Shown here one piece after another: positions 1-9,823 of a DNA stretch of 64,000 nucleotides (position 1 is the first letter of the stretch; the number at the start of each line of letters is the position of its first letter). Under the pieces are notes generated by a model. The model was not told where the DNA came from. It searched no databases and saw only the letters and a list, made by a program, of their open reading frames with translations. The stretch is from Arcanobacterium phocisimile (GTDB lineage Bacteria > Actinomycetota > Actinomycetes > Actinomycetales > Actinomycetaceae), in NCBI RefSeq assembly GCF_016904675.1, contig NZ_CP070228.1, positions 992,001 to 1,056,000 on the forward strand. Reading direction: 5' to 3'. Made by a program: the position numbers and the translations under genes.

Positions 1-562
1 AATTCTTACGGGCAACCTCACGCACAATGAAACGATCAGCCTTAACTGGACCATCCTCGAGCGTAATACCCTTCTCCATCACCTTCTGCAAACCACGGCT
101 GACCGAGCCCTCAACACGAGCAATGTACGTCTTAGGAACCTCGTAAGACGGGTGGGTTAAACGATGGACGAGTTCGCCGTCGTTCGACAACAAAATCAGA
201 CCCTCAGTATCGACGTCGAGACGGCCAACGTGAACTAAACGCTGCGGATAATCCTCAACGAAATCCGACAACGTCTTACGGCCCTGATCGTCCGACATCG
301 TCGAGACAACCCCCGGTGGCTTGTAGAGAGCAACCGTAATCAGCTCTTGATCGAGCTGGACACGATTACCATCAACGTGAATAACAGCAGACTTCGGATC
401 GACGCGAATGCCCAGCTGACGAACAATCGTCCCATCAACACTCACCCGACCAGCCTGAATCATATCTTCAGCAGCACGTCGCGAGGCAACACCTGCGTGC
501 GCGAGTACTTTTTGTAGGCGTTCACCTTCTGGATCATACAGATCCTGGGATTTGCGGCTCAT
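1..562 (-). CDS. rluB: RsuA/RluB-family 23S rRNA pseudouridine synthase (3' end outside window)
   Basis: Isomerises a uridine in 23S rRNA to pseudouridine. The visible 187 residues start MSRKSQDLYDPEGERLQKVL, followed by an S4 RNA-binding domain (about residues 15-65, with VASRRAAEDMI) and the start of the catalytic domain with the family motif GRLDVDTEGLILLSNDG, whose Asp is the expected catalytic residue. The C-terminus lies beyond base 1. The ATG overlaps the scpB stop codon as ATGA, so it is translationally coupled to the scpA-scpB genes, a common actinobacterial arrangement. The family is certain; RluB rather than another RsuA-group member is inferred from the scpB neighbourhood. Confidence 0.9.
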   Translation of the reverse strand, partial: MSRKSQDLYDPEGERLQKVLAHAGVASRRAAEDMIQAGRVSVDGTIVRQLGIRVDPKSAVIHVDGNRVQLDQELITVALYKPPGVVSTMSDDQGRKTLSDFVEDYPQRLVHVGRLDVDTEGLILLSNDGELVHRLTHPSYEVPKTYIARVEGSVSRGLQKVMEKGITLEDGPVKADRFIVREVARKN

Positions 563-1122
563 GCCATCTCCTTTACAACTTCATTAAATTCTTCATCGTC
601 TGGCAAATACGGTGCCAGCGGAGCAAGATCCGCTAAGGAATTCATGCCCATTTTTTCTAAAAACAGATTGGTAGTTTCATACAACACAGCTCCCGTATCA
701 GCCGTTGTACCTGTCGGTTGAACCAGACCCCGGGTTTGCAACGTGCGCACCACAGAATCCACATCAACCCCGCGAATCGCAGCTATTTGAGCGCGAGTAA
801 CTGGTTGACGATAAGCAATCACAGCAAGAGTTTCTAAGGCCTGAACCGACAGCTTTCCAGACTGGCCAGAAGTAACAAACGCACTAACCACATCGGCATA
901 CCGCGGATCAGAATAAAAACGCCATCCGCCACCAATATTGCGTAGCTGGAAACCACGCGGTGGATCGGAATGCATATAGTCAGATGCCATAGTTTCTAAG
1001 AGCTGATTAATCTCTGCTGGTGAAGAATCCAAAACCTGGGCTAGTGCAGTAGAACTAACTGGTTCAGACACCACCATTAAAATGGCCTCAAGGGCACCAC
1101 GACGAAAACTCTCGTCACTCAT
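559..1122 (-). CDS. scpB: Segregation and condensation protein ScpB
   Basis: Winged-helix subunit of the SMC-ScpA-ScpB condensin complex, which compacts and segregates the chromosome. The 187-residue product matches the family in length and contains LSVQALETLAVIAYRQPVTRAQIAAIRGVD-type sequence around residues 90-120, typical of ScpB. I start at the ATG at 1122 (MSDESFRRGA) rather than an in-frame ATG six codons upstream, because GGAGAG lies about five bases before it. It overlaps the end of scpA by eight bases and the start of rluB by four, so all three are probably one coupled operon. Confidence 0.93.
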   Translation of the reverse strand: MSDESFRRGALEAILMVVSEPVSSTALAQVLDSSPAEINQLLETMASDYMHSDPPRGFQLRNIGGGWRFYSDPRYADVVSAFVTSGQSGKLSVQALETLAVIAYRQPVTRAQIAAIRGVDVDSVVRTLQTRGLVQPTGTTADTGAVLYETTNLFLEKMGMNSLADLAPLAPYLPDDEEFNEVVKEMA

Positions 1123-1933
1123 AATCTCTCCGTTCTGCATCCCTGCGATCGTTAGACTCCCACGCTACCGCATTAAGTTCCGAAATGCGAATGATGACCA
1201 GCGGCTGCAACGGGCCGTCCTGCTCAATCTCAATCTCGCCATTACGCAGCATCTCTAAAACCGCCAAAAAACGCGAAACCACCGTTGGTACGTTACGCGC
1301 ATCAGCACACAGCTGCGAGAACGACTGACGGTCACCAATAATAAGACGTTCGCGCATCAACGCGATCTGAGAATCAACCGGAACCAGCGGGTCATGAATA
1401 TGATCGATCGTGACCGTATCGGGCCGGCGGAACAACGCCGAAGCCGCCAAAATCGCTAAATCAACCGCACCTAAGTTCAGGTGAACCTCGGGAAGAATCT
1501 GGCGAAACTCCTCCGCCAACGGAACATCGCGCGCATAACTCAACGACTGCATACTCATGCGCTGCGATAACTCCACCGCCACCTTCTTAAAGGCGCGATA
1601 CTGCAAAAGCTTGGCAAACAAAATATCGCGGGCTTCAAAGATCGCAAGCAATTCATCGTCGTCGTCAGCCTCGCGCGGCAACAGCCGGGCGGCCTTAATA
1701 TCGAGAAGTGTGGCGGCAACAACCACGAACTCACTCATCTGTTCGAGCGCCGCATCATCTTGCGAACGAATAAACGCAATGAACTCGTCCGTTACCTGGG
1801 CAATAGCCACTTCGGTGACGTCGAGTTGATGCTTAGAAATAAGCGATAAGAGAACTTCAAACGGGCCAGAGAAAACGTCGAGATTAACGGCGAAACTCGA
1901 CCCGTTTGAAAAAAGATCCTCTGGGGCGCTCAT
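1115..1933 (-). CDS. scpA: Segregation and condensation protein ScpA
   Basis: Kleisin subunit that bridges SMC head domains and binds ScpB. The product has 272 residues, and the N-terminal block FAVNLDVFSGPFEVLLSLI followed by KHQLDVTEVAIAQVTDEF is the ScpA signature. The C-terminal part, with EMLRNGEIEIEQDGPL, matches the winged-helix end that contacts SMC. It lies nine bases after parA and overlaps scpB, so parA, scpA, scpB and rluB appear to be one transcription unit for chromosome segregation plus ribosome modification. No obvious Shine-Dalgarno is seen at its ATG, suggesting coupling to parA. Confidence 0.94.
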   Translation of the reverse strand: MSAPEDLFSNGSSFAVNLDVFSGPFEVLLSLISKHQLDVTEVAIAQVTDEFIAFIRSQDDAALEQMSEFVVVAATLLDIKAARLLPREADDDDELLAIFEARDILFAKLLQYRAFKKVAVELSQRMSMQSLSYARDVPLAEEFRQILPEVHLNLGAVDLAILAASALFRRPDTVTIDHIHDPLVPVDSQIALMRERLIIGDRQSFSQLCADARNVPTVVSRFLAVLEMLRNGEIEIEQDGPLQPLVIIRISELNAVAWESNDRRDAERRDYE

Positions 1934-1942
1934 CGCTAACTA

Positions 1943-2797
1943 CTAGGCACTACCGCCGCGCGAAATCAATTCGCGTGCCAAACGCATGTAGGCCTTAGCT
2001 CCGGCATGACCGGGCGCAAATGACGTAATCGGCTCAGCAGCAACCGTTGCGTCAGGGAATTTCACGGTACGTCCAATCATCGTATCGAAAACGCGATCGC
2101 CGAAGCGCTCCTTGATCAACGAAATAACTTCACGAGCATGCAAGGTACGAGTGTCGACCATCGTCAGCAAAACGCCGTCGATCTGTAGACGCGGATTCAA
2201 GCGGTCCTGGACGCGCTCGATCTGATCGACCAACAACGCCACACCACGCATGGCGAAATACTCCGCCTCGAGTGGGATAATCACGCCGTGTGCCGCGGTG
2301 AGCGCATTGACTGTCAGCAAACCAAGCGACGGCTGGCAATCGACGATGATCACATCGTACGTATCCATCACCGGGCGCAATACGCGCATCAGCGACTGTT
2401 CGCGGGCAACTTCGTTAATCAACTGAATTTCGGCCGCTGACAGCTCAATGTTTGCCGGGACGATATCCAGATTTGGTACCGACGTAGAATGAATAATCTG
2501 AGTGACGTCCGGTTTCGTGGACACCATTTCGTCGTAGATCGTGCGATCGAGCGCCATCGCATTAACACCCAGACCTGCCGAAGCAGCGCCTTGCGGATCG
2601 AAATCGACGATGAGAACTTTCCGACCGTACTCAGCGAGTGCGGCGGCAAGGTTAATTGACGTCGTTGTTTTACCAACACCGCCCTTCTGGTTACACATAG
2701 CAATGATTCTTGCTGGCCCATGGGCGTGAAGTTCTGACGGAAGAGGGAAATCCTGTTCCGAACCGATATTAATCAAAGATGGTTGTTGTGCAGTCAC
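1943..2797 (-). CDS. parA: ParA/Soj-type chromosome partitioning ATPase
   Basis: MinD/ParA-superfamily ATPase of 284 residues. The deviant Walker A KGGVGKTT is at residues 38-45, preceded by a roughly 30-residue N-terminal extension. Further motifs are KVLIVDFDPQGAAS (A') and VIIVDCQPSLGLLTVNAL (Walker B), followed by RTLHAREVISLIKERFG. The neighbours scpA and scpB point to chromosome dynamics; no parB is adjacent, so this is the xerD-linked Soj-like paralogue found in many actinobacteria and the true ParA of the origin may be elsewhere. The GTG start has no Shine-Dalgarno but has TAGATT six bases upstream, so a leaderless transcript starting between xerD and parA is likely. Confidence 0.92.
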   Translation of the reverse strand: MTAQQPSLINIGSEQDFPLPSELHAHGPARIIAMCNQKGGVGKTTTSINLAAALAEYGRKVLIVDFDPQGAASAGLGVNAMALDRTIYDEMVSTKPDVTQIIHSTSVPNLDIVPANIELSAAEIQLINEVAREQSLMRVLRPVMDTYDVIIVDCQPSLGLLTVNALTAAHGVIIPLEAEYFAMRGVALLVDQIERVQDRLNPRLQIDGVLLTMVDTRTLHAREVISLIKERFGDRVFDTMIGRTVKFPDATVAAEPITSFAPGHAGAKAYMRLARELISRGGSA

Positions 2798-2803
2798 ACT
2801 ACT

Positions 2804-2809
2804 AATCTA
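2804..2809 (-). promoter_or_regulatory. -10 box for a leaderless parA transcript
   Basis: TAGATT on the minus strand ends six bases before the parA GTG, which lacks a ribosome binding site. It lies in the short gap between the xerD stop and parA, so parA may have its own start in addition to read-through. Confidence 0.5.
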
Positions 2810-2817
2810 CCGGATAT

Positions 2818-3750
2818 TTAGTCGTGCCACGCACGTGGATGGGCAGTTGCATAAACTTCTTTGAGTGTTTCGCGCGTCACCATCGTGTAAATCTGGGTGG
2901 TTGTGACCGAGGAATGCCCCAACATTTCTTGAACAACACGCACATCTGCCCCGCCTTGGAGCAAATGTGTAGCAAATGAGTGTCGGAACGTATGTGGCGA
3001 AATATGAGCGATATTCGCTTCGTCGGCAATGCTTTGGATTATCCCCCACGCGCTTTGCCGCGACAGCGGATTTCCACGTTTGTTGAGGAATAACGACGAC
3101 GACGGTTTCGCGCTACGCGCCAGCAACGAGGGACGGCCACGAACCCGATAGGCTTCGAGAGCTTCAAGAGCGTAACGGCCCAGCGGCAAGACGCGTTCTT
3201 TGCGGCCCTTACCGAAGAGCCGAATCGAGGCCGAATCGAAATCGATATCGTCTGCGGTTAAGCCTACGGCTTCGGAAATACGCGCGCCGGTGCCATAAAG
3301 CACTTCGAGGAGTGCAAGATCGCGCAAGGCAATCGGGCCCTCCCCTTTACCCGCCGTATCGAGCAGGAGTTGCATCTGCGAAACCGGGATAGCTTTCGGC
3401 AAACGCATGCCTATTTTCGGTGGGTGCACATCGTGGCTAGGATCGTTTGGCGTCACCCCTTCTGCAACGAGGAACTCATGGAAGCGACGCATCGCGGTGA
3501 CCATGCGAGCTACCGACGTCGTCGCCATCGATTTTCCGGTTGAACCGTCACGTAAATAATCCACGAAAGACGCGCTATCTTCCGCGCTGATCGATGCTAA
3601 ATCTAAAACTTCACGACGCTCTAGATGCTCGCGATAATGAGTCAGGTCGCGCCGGTAAGCAGCAATAGTATTGTCCGATAGCGACCGTTCTACTGTTAAA
3701 TGCGCTAAATAATCGTCGGCTGCACGCTGGAACTGGTTGCTAAACGTCAT
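2818..3750 (-). CDS. xerD: Site-specific tyrosine recombinase XerD
   Basis: Tyrosine recombinase (310 residues) that resolves chromosome dimers at dif. The N-terminal SAM-like core-binding domain (residues 1-100) includes RSLSDNTIAAYRRDL. The C-terminal catalytic domain shows the full set: Arg in TGARISEAVGL, Lys in GKGRKERVLPL, HTFRHSFATHLLQ, LGHSSVTTTQIY with the nucleophilic Tyr. I start at the ATG at 3750 (MTFSNQF) because GGAGGG lies six bases upstream; a longer reading frame to 3858 would run into the transketolase start. Position next to parA-scpAB fits XerD of the chromosome system rather than a phage integrase. Confidence 0.93.
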   Translation of the reverse strand: MTFSNQFQRAADDYLAHLTVERSLSDNTIAAYRRDLTHYREHLERREVLDLASISAEDSASFVDYLRDGSTGKSMATTSVARMVTAMRRFHEFLVAEGVTPNDPSHDVHPPKIGMRLPKAIPVSQMQLLLDTAGKGEGPIALRDLALLEVLYGTGARISEAVGLTADDIDFDSASIRLFGKGRKERVLPLGRYALEALEAYRVRGRPSLLARSAKPSSSLFLNKRGNPLSRQSAWGIIQSIADEANIAHISPHTFRHSFATHLLQGGADVRVVQEMLGHSSVTTTQIYTMVTRETLKEVYATAHPRAWHD

Positions 3751-3839
3751 ATATCCCTCCAAAATTCGTGCCTTTATGATGCGCTCATACACCGGAAAAC
3801 AGATATTCTTATAACTGAATACTAATTCACTGAAGAAAG

Positions 3840-5945
3840 ATGAGTCAGATGACGTCACTTACATGGACAGACTTAGATGAGCAGGCAGTGCGATACGGTC
3901 GTGTGCTTGCTGCTGACGCTGTGCAAAAAGCAGGCAATGGGCACCCCGGAACAGCGATTTCCCTCGCCCCAGCCGCTTACCTACTGTTCCACAAAGTCAT
4001 GCGACATGATCCAGCTGATCCGCAATGGCTGGGCCGCGACCGGTTCGTGCTTTCCATCGGGCACTCCTCGCTCACTCTCTACACCCAGCTGTTCTATTCC
4101 GGATACGGCCTAGAACTCGACGATCTTAAAGCCCTGCGCACCTACCACTCACAAACACCAGGCCACCCAGAATACGGCTGGACCCCAGGTGTAGAGATGA
4201 CAACCGGCCCGCTGGGTCAAGGTTTAGCATCGGCTGTCGGTATGGCAATCGCGGCGCGTCGCGAACGCGGCTTGTTCGATGCGCAGGCACCAGCTGGCCA
4301 AAGCCCGTTCGACCACTTCGTATACGTGGTCTGTGGCGAAGGTGACCTCGAAGAAGGCGTCACCTCTGAGGCGTCATCCTTGGCCGGCACACAAAAGCTT
4401 GGCAACCTCATCGTCATTTTTGACGACAACCAGATCTCCATTGAAGACGATACCGTCATCGCCTTGAGTGAAGACATCCTCGCCCGTTACGAAGCATATG
4501 GTTGGCACACCCAGCACGTTGCATGGCGCGATGCGGAAAAGGGCGAATATGCTGAAGACGTCGATGCGCTCTACGCTGCTATTGAAGCAGCAAAGCAGGT
4601 CACCGATCGCCCTTCAATTATTAAGCTTTCGACCATCATCGCTTGGCCAAGCCCAACTAAGCAGAACACGGGCGCATCCCACGGTTCGACATTGGGTGAG
4701 GAAGAAATCCGCGGCTTGAAACTCGCTCTTGGTCTCGATCCGGAAGAAACCTTCCAGATGCCAGCCGAGGTGCTCGACGGCGTACGCGAGAACGCTCGCA
4801 AGCGTGCCGCTGATGCGCACTCGACGTGGGATCCGGCCTTCGCACAGTGGCAGGCCTCCTCGCCAGATGAAGCCGCACTATTGGAGCGCCTACAAAAGCG
4901 CGAATTACCTGCCGGTTGGGAAACGCAGTTGCCGACCTTCGAGGCTGGCACCTCTATCGCTACCCGTGCCGCGTCAGGAAAAGTGCTTACCGCACTGAAG
5001 GACGTCCTTCCGGAACTCTGGGGCGGCTCAGCCGATCTTGCCGGTTCGAATAATACGACGATGGCCGGCGAACCATCGTTCTTGCCACAGGGCCGATCCT
5101 CGGTAGCTTTTGCCGGGCACGAATACGGACGTACGCTTCACTTCGGTATCCGCGAGCACGCTATGGGATCGATCCTCAACGGTATCTCGCTCCACGGCCT
5201 AACCCGCCCATATGGCGGAACCTTCTTCGTGTTCTCTGACTACATGCGCCCGGCTGTTCGTTTAGCAGCATTGATGCATGTGCCGTCGATCTTCGTCTGG
5301 ACCCACGACTCTGTTGGTGTTGGTGAAGACGGTCCAACCCACCAACCGATCGAACACTTGTGGTCTTACCGCGCTATTCCGGAGTTCGATATGGTTCGCC
5401 CAGCAGACGCGAATGAAACCGTCTACGCCTGGCGTGGAATCTTGGAGCGCGATTCGAACCCAGCTGGTTTGATTCTTTCGCGCCAGAACCTGCCAGTCTT
5501 CGAACGCGGTGAGGGCGAAGCTCACGGTGGTACCCTGGCAAGCGCTGCTGGCGTTCTTCGTGGCGGATACGTTTTGGCTGACGTCGAAAAGCTCGACGTG
5601 GTTCTGATCGCGACCGGTTCCGAAGTTGCGGTTGCGCTCGAGGCACGAACCATTCTGGCTGAGCAAGGTATTGGCGCACGTGTTGTCTCCATGCCATGTA
5701 TCGAATGGTTCAACGATCAAGATGCTGACTACCGTGAATCTGTTATTCCAGCAAGCGTTAAGGCTCGTGTTTCGGTTGAAGCCGGTTCGACCTTCGGATG
5801 GCACTCGATTATTGGAGATGCTGGCGTGGCTGTAGGCATCGACCACTATGGTGCTTCGGCAAACGGTAACTTCTTGCTCAAGGAGTACGGCATGAACGGC
5901 GAGAACGTTGCTGCTGCTGCTCGTGAGTCGCTGTCGCGAATCTAA
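3840..5945 (+). CDS. tkt: Transketolase
   Basis: Thiamine diphosphate enzyme of the non-oxidative pentose phosphate pathway, moving two-carbon units between sugar phosphates. The 701-residue protein has the normal length. Visible motifs include [13 protein letters not shown], the cofactor-binding [18 protein letters not shown] followed by [12 protein letters not shown], the pyrimidine-domain [14 protein letters not shown] and the [21 protein letters not shown] segment characteristic of transketolases. It stands alone on the plus strand, divergent from xerD (starts 90 bases apart) and ends in its own terminator. The ATG at 3840 is used; a second ATG three codons in is possible, as neither has a strong ribosome site (GAAGAAAG is close upstream). 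Confidence 0.97.
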   Translation: MSQMTSLTWTDLDEQAVRYGRVLAADAVQKAGNGHPGTAISLAPAAYLLFHKVMRHDPADPQWLGRDRFVLSIGHSSLTLYTQLFYSGYGLELDDLKALRTYHSQTPGHPEYGWTPGVEMTTGPLGQGLASAVGMAIAARRERGLFDAQAPAGQSPFDHFVYVVCGEGDLEEGVTSEASSLAGTQKLGNLIVIFDDNQISIEDDTVIALSEDILARYEAYGWHTQHVAWRDAEKGEYAEDVDALYAAIEAAKQVTDRPSIIKLSTIIAWPSPTKQNTGASHGSTLGEEEIRGLKLALGLDPEETFQMPAEVLDGVRENARKRAADAHSTWDPAFAQWQASSPDEAALLERLQKRELPAGWETQLPTFEAGTSIATRAASGKVLTALKDVLPELWGGSADLAGSNNTTMAGEPSFLPQGRSSVAFAGHEYGRTLHFGIREHAMGSILNGISLHGLTRPYGGTFFVFSDYMRPAVRLAALMHVPSIFVWTHDSVGVGEDGPTHQPIEHLWSYRAIPEFDMVRPADANETVYAWRGILERDSNPAGLILSRQNLPVFERGEGEAHGGTLASAAGVLRGGYVLADVEKLDVVLIATGSEVAVALEARTILAEQGIGARVVSMPCIEWFNDQDADYRESVIPASVKARVSVEAGSTFGWHSIIGDAGVAVGIDHYGASANGNFLLKEYGMNGENVAAAARESLSRI

Positions 5946-5975
5946 GAGCTACTAGTTATAGCTAAGAACTGATTC

Positions 5976-6003
5976 GGGGAGAGGACGAACGTGTCCTCTC
6001 CCC
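5976..6003 (+). terminator. Intrinsic-type terminator after tkt
   Basis: Perfect 11-bp GC-rich stem (GGGGAGAGGAC with GTCCTCTCCCC) and a six-base loop, 30 bases after the tkt stop and followed by a short T-containing tail. Confidence 0.75.
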
Positions 6004-6057
6004 TTGTAGTATGCGGCGCGTTGTGTGATAGCGCGGTAAGTATGTGGCTTATAAATA

Positions 6058-6097
6058 GTTGTGGGGTGAGAATGACAAACCATTCTCACCCCACAAC
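6058..6097. terminator. Convergent (bidirectional) hairpin between tkt and secG
   Basis: Perfect 17-bp inverted repeat, arms 6058-6074 and 6081-6097, six-base loop. It lies 15 bases beyond the secG stop, so it most likely ends the gap-pgk-tpiA-secG transcript and backs up the tkt terminator. Confidence 0.75.
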
Positions 6098-6112
6098 TGT
6101 GGTAAGTCAGTT

Positions 6113-6358
6113 TTAGAAATTCACCTTTGTGATCAGACCAAGGAGAATAACGCAAGTGATCCACACGAGTGCCACAATAACCGTAATACGGTTGAGGTTC
6201 TTCTCTGCGACACCAGAAGAACGCATAGCAGTTGAGATGCCGCCACCGAACATATCTGAGATACCGCCGCCTCGGCCTTTGTGCAACAAGATGCTGCCGA
6301 TAAGGAGCAAGCTAGAGATAACTAGGAGGACGGTGATAATGATTTCGAGAATCGCCAC
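6113..6358 (-). CDS. secG: Preprotein translocase subunit SecG
   Basis: Small accessory subunit of the SecYEG channel. The 81-residue product has the family shape: a first membrane helix (ILEIIITVLLVISSLLLIGS), a cytoplasmic loop with the conserved LLHKGRGGGISDMFGGG, and a second helix near the C-terminus (ITVIVALVWITCVILLGLI). The start is taken as GTG at 6358, preceded by AGAAAGAG; a longer open frame upstream adds residues unlike SecG. It lies after tpiA, as in many actinobacteria, separated by a hairpin that may reduce its expression relative to the glycolytic genes. Confidence 0.92.
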   Translation of the reverse strand: MAILEIIITVLLVISSLLLIGSILLHKGRGGGISDMFGGGISTAMRSSGVAEKNLNRITVIVALVWITCVILLGLITKVNF

Positions 6359-6405
6359 GATATGAACTCTTTCTAACGATATAAGTACTAGGTAAAGCAT
6401 ACAAG

Positions 6406-6442
6406 ATTGCGCGGGCAAGAGGAAAGCTCTTACCCGCGCAAT
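6406..6442 (-). terminator. Hairpin between tpiA and secG
   Basis: Sixteen-base arms (6406-6421 and 6427-6442) with one internal mismatch and a five-base loop. No clear T-run follows on the minus strand, so it could be a partial terminator or an mRNA-processing/stability structure. Confidence 0.5.
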
Positions 6443-6481
6443 TCGTCACGAAAGGATGTCGAAAACGTCACTCTCGACTAA

Positions 6482-7261
6482 TCAGGCCTGCTGAAAGGTG
6501 ACGATCTTAGCGAATTCTTCTGCCTTGAGGGATGCGCCGCCAACAAGAGCTCCGTCAACATCTGGCTGTGCCATGATCTCAACAACGTTGGAGGACTTGA
6601 CCGAGCCACCGTACTGAATGCGTACTGCTTCAGCGGTTGGAGCATCGAACATTTCAGCAATCTTGCCGCGAATAGCGCCGCAAACTTCCTGTGCGTCAGC
6701 TGGAGTTGCAACCTCACCGGTGCCGATAGCCCAGATTGGTTCGTAAGCGATAACGAGCTTAGCTACTTCAGCAGCGGTAAGGTTAGCGAACATTGCTTCG
6801 ATCTGGCCGAGAACGTAAGACACGTGAGTGCCTTCCTTACGGATCTCAAGAGCCTCGCCGCAGCAGACGATTGGGGTCATGCCAGCGTCGAGGACCTTCT
6901 TGGCCTTCTTGCCGATCAACTCGTTGGTTTCACCGTGGTACTCACGACGCTCAGAGTGGCCAACGACGACGTAGCTCACGCCAAGCTTATCGAGCATGGT
7001 GGTGGAGATTTCGCCGGTGAATGCACCTTCGTCGTTGATGGAAACATCCTGTGCGCCGTAGGTGATCTTGAACTCTTCAGCGTCAACAAGAGTCTGTACA
7101 GAGCGGATATCGGTGAATGGTGGAACAACAACACACTCAACAGCATCGAAATCATGCTTGAGGTCATTGAGAGTCCAGCCGAGCTTCTGTACGAGTGCGG
7201 TAGCTTCGAGATGATCGAGGTTCATCTTCCAGTTACCAGCCATAATTGGTGTACGTGCCAT
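6482..7261 (-). CDS. tpiA: Triosephosphate isomerase
   Basis: Interconverts dihydroxyacetone phosphate and glyceraldehyde 3-phosphate. The 259-residue TIM barrel shows all catalytic residues: Asn/Lys in [10 protein letters not shown], His in [13 protein letters not shown], Glu in [17 protein letters not shown], and the phosphate-binding [11 protein letters not shown]. It begins six bases after pgk and belongs to the gap-pgk-tpiA(-secG) glycolytic run. Nothing unusual is seen in its length or motifs. Confidence 0.97.
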   Translation of the reverse strand: MARTPIMAGNWKMNLDHLEATALVQKLGWTLNDLKHDFDAVECVVVPPFTDIRSVQTLVDAEEFKITYGAQDVSINDEGAFTGEISTTMLDKLGVSYVVVGHSERREYHGETNELIGKKAKKVLDAGMTPIVCCGEALEIRKEGTHVSYVLGQIEAMFANLTAAEVAKLVIAYEPIWAIGTGEVATPADAQEVCGAIRGKIAEMFDAPTAEAVRIQYGGSVKSSNVVEIMAQPDVDGALVGGASLKAEEFAKIVTFQQA

Positions 7262-7267
7262 GTGTAA

Positions 7268-8461
7268 TCAGTCCTCCAAAACTGCGATACCAGGGAGCTC
7301 CTTGCCCTCGAGGTATTCGAGGGAAGCGCCACCGCCGGTGGAAATATGGTTAAACTTTGTTTCGTCGAATCCGAGGATTCGAACAGCAGCAGCGGAATCG
7401 CCGCCACCAACGATGGTGAAGCCGTCTGCTAATTCTAAAGCAGAAGCAACAGCCTTAGTGCCGTTTGCGAATGCTTCGAACTCGAAAACGCCCATTGGGC
7501 CGTTCCAAGCAACAGTCTTCGACGAAGCAATTGCGTTGGCGAAGAGCTCGACGGTCTTAGGACCGATGTCGAGTCCCATCTTGTTGGCTGGAATTGCGCT
7601 AGCTTCAACAACTTCTGCCGGAGCGTCAGCCTTGAACTCTGGGGCAACGACGGTATCGATTGGCAAAAGGAACTCGATGCCCTTCTCAGCTGCCTTATCA
7701 ATGAAGGACTTAGCAGTCTCAACCTGATCTTCTTCAAGAAGCGAGGTACCAACTTCGTAGCCCTTAGCCTTGAGGAAGGTGTATGCCATACCGCCACCAA
7801 TGATCAGGCGATCTGCCTTCTCCAAAAGGTTTGCGATAACACCGAGCTTGTCCGAAACCTTAGCGCCACCGAGGATAACGGTGTATGGGCGCTCTGGCTC
7901 AGCAGTTGCCTTGGAAAGTGAAGCGATTTCCTTGAAGACGAGCTCACCGGCAGCTGAAGGAAGAACCTGAGCAACATCGTAAACCGATGCCTGCTTGCGG
8001 TGAACGACGCCGAAACCATCGGAGACGAATGCGTCAGCGAGCTTTGCGTATTCAGCAGCGAGCTCTTCGCGCTCGGCGTCAACCTTAGAGGTTTCACGGG
8101 CATCGAAACGGACGTTCTCAAGAAGGACGACGTCGCCATCGTTCATATCAGCGGTGGCAGCCTGTGCACCTTCACCAACGGTGTCAGATGCCAGCACGAC
8201 ATCCTTGCCGAGCAGTTCGCCGAGGCGCTTTGCTACTGGAGCCAAGGAGAAGTCAGGGTTAACTTGACCCTTTGGACGGCCCAAGTGTGCTGCAACAATC
8301 ACGCGTGCACCAGCTTCAACGAGGCGCTTAATGGTAGGAAGTGCAGCCTGGATACGGCCATCGTCGGTAATGTTCTTGTCAGCATCGAGCGGAACATTAA
8401 AATCCGATCGTACAAAAACTTTCTTGCCGGCGAGATCGCCGAGCGTGTCAATAGTTCTCAT
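7268..8461 (-). CDS. pgk: Phosphoglycerate kinase
   Basis: Transfers phosphate from 1,3-bisphosphoglycerate to ADP. The 397-residue protein has the N-domain substrate motif [12 protein letters not shown], the basic-patch region with [19 protein letters not shown], and the C-domain nucleotide site with [25 protein letters not shown] and [10 protein letters not shown] plus the terminal [15 protein letters not shown]. The length is that of bacterial Pgk. It sits between gap and tpiA; a GC-rich hairpin in the gap-pgk intergenic stretch suggests that gap is made at a higher level than pgk and tpiA. Confidence 0.97.
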   Translation of the reverse strand: MRTIDTLGDLAGKKVFVRSDFNVPLDADKNITDDGRIQAALPTIKRLVEAGARVIVAAHLGRPKGQVNPDFSLAPVAKRLGELLGKDVVLASDTVGEGAQAATADMNDGDVVLLENVRFDARETSKVDAEREELAAEYAKLADAFVSDGFGVVHRKQASVYDVAQVLPSAAGELVFKEIASLSKATAEPERPYTVILGGAKVSDKLGVIANLLEKADRLIIGGGMAYTFLKAKGYEVGTSLLEEDQVETAKSFIDKAAEKGIEFLLPIDTVVAPEFKADAPAEVVEASAIPANKMGLDIGPKTVELFANAIASSKTVAWNGPMGVFEFEAFANGTKAVASALELADGFTIVGGGDSAAAVRILGFDETKFNHISTGGGASLEYLEGKELPGIAVLED

Positions 8462-8532
8462 TAGTGTCCTTCTGTGTAAATAAAAGATACCGGCAGTGGC
8501 ATCTAAACAATCTCAGTATAGCTGATGAAACT

Positions 8533-8568
8533 ACGGGCCCGGACATGCAAACGCACGCCCGGGCCCGT
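8533..8568 (-). terminator. GC-rich hairpin between gap and pgk
   Basis: Perfect 10-bp arms (ACGGGCCCGG and CCGGGCCCGT) separated by 16 bases, 31 bases after the gap stop. It may be a partial terminator or 3'-end stabiliser that uncouples gap from pgk-tpiA expression. Confidence 0.6.
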
Positions 8569-8598
8569 GAGTTATCACTTACTCAAAGTTGCGAAGAC

Positions 8599-9648
<1,050 letters not shown>

Positions 9649-9672
9649 TCAGCGAGCTGCACTCGCTGACTC

Positions 9673-9707
9673 TCGAACGCCTAAATATTTCACGTTCTAG
9701 CGTTCGA
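9673..9707. promoter_or_regulatory. Long-spaced inverted repeat in gap leader
   Basis: TCGAACGC and GCGTTCGA separated by 19 bases, 67-101 bases upstream of gap. Half-sites resemble SOS half-sites but the 19-base spacer rules out an ordinary LexA box (four-base spacer). It probably forms a hairpin in the gap 5' leader. Confidence 0.4.
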
Positions 9708-9716
9708 TCCGTCCCT

Positions 9717-9747
9717 ATTCTACTAGCGACCCCCGGGGTGTTGTCTA
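9717..9747 (-). promoter_or_regulatory. Possible gap promoter
   Basis: TAGAAT (9717-9722) as -10 and TAGACA (9742-9747) as -35, spaced 19 bases. The -10 is good and the spacing long. It would give a leader of about 100 bases containing both inverted repeats upstream of gap. Confidence 0.4.
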
Positions 9748-9823
9748 GGTGACTACGCGCGTAGGTGAAATTGTGAAAAAACTTTTCGCTGGTATGCGCG
9801 TAGAGAGTGACTTTCGACCCGAT

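Noticed and set aside
5262-5846. 194-codon minus-strand frame opposite tkt
   Set aside because: Lies wholly inside a conserved transketolase and resembles no protein.
9673-9707. SOS-box-like half-sites upstream of gap
   Set aside because: Half-sites are 19 bases apart; LexA boxes of this type need a four-base spacer as at 62371-62386.
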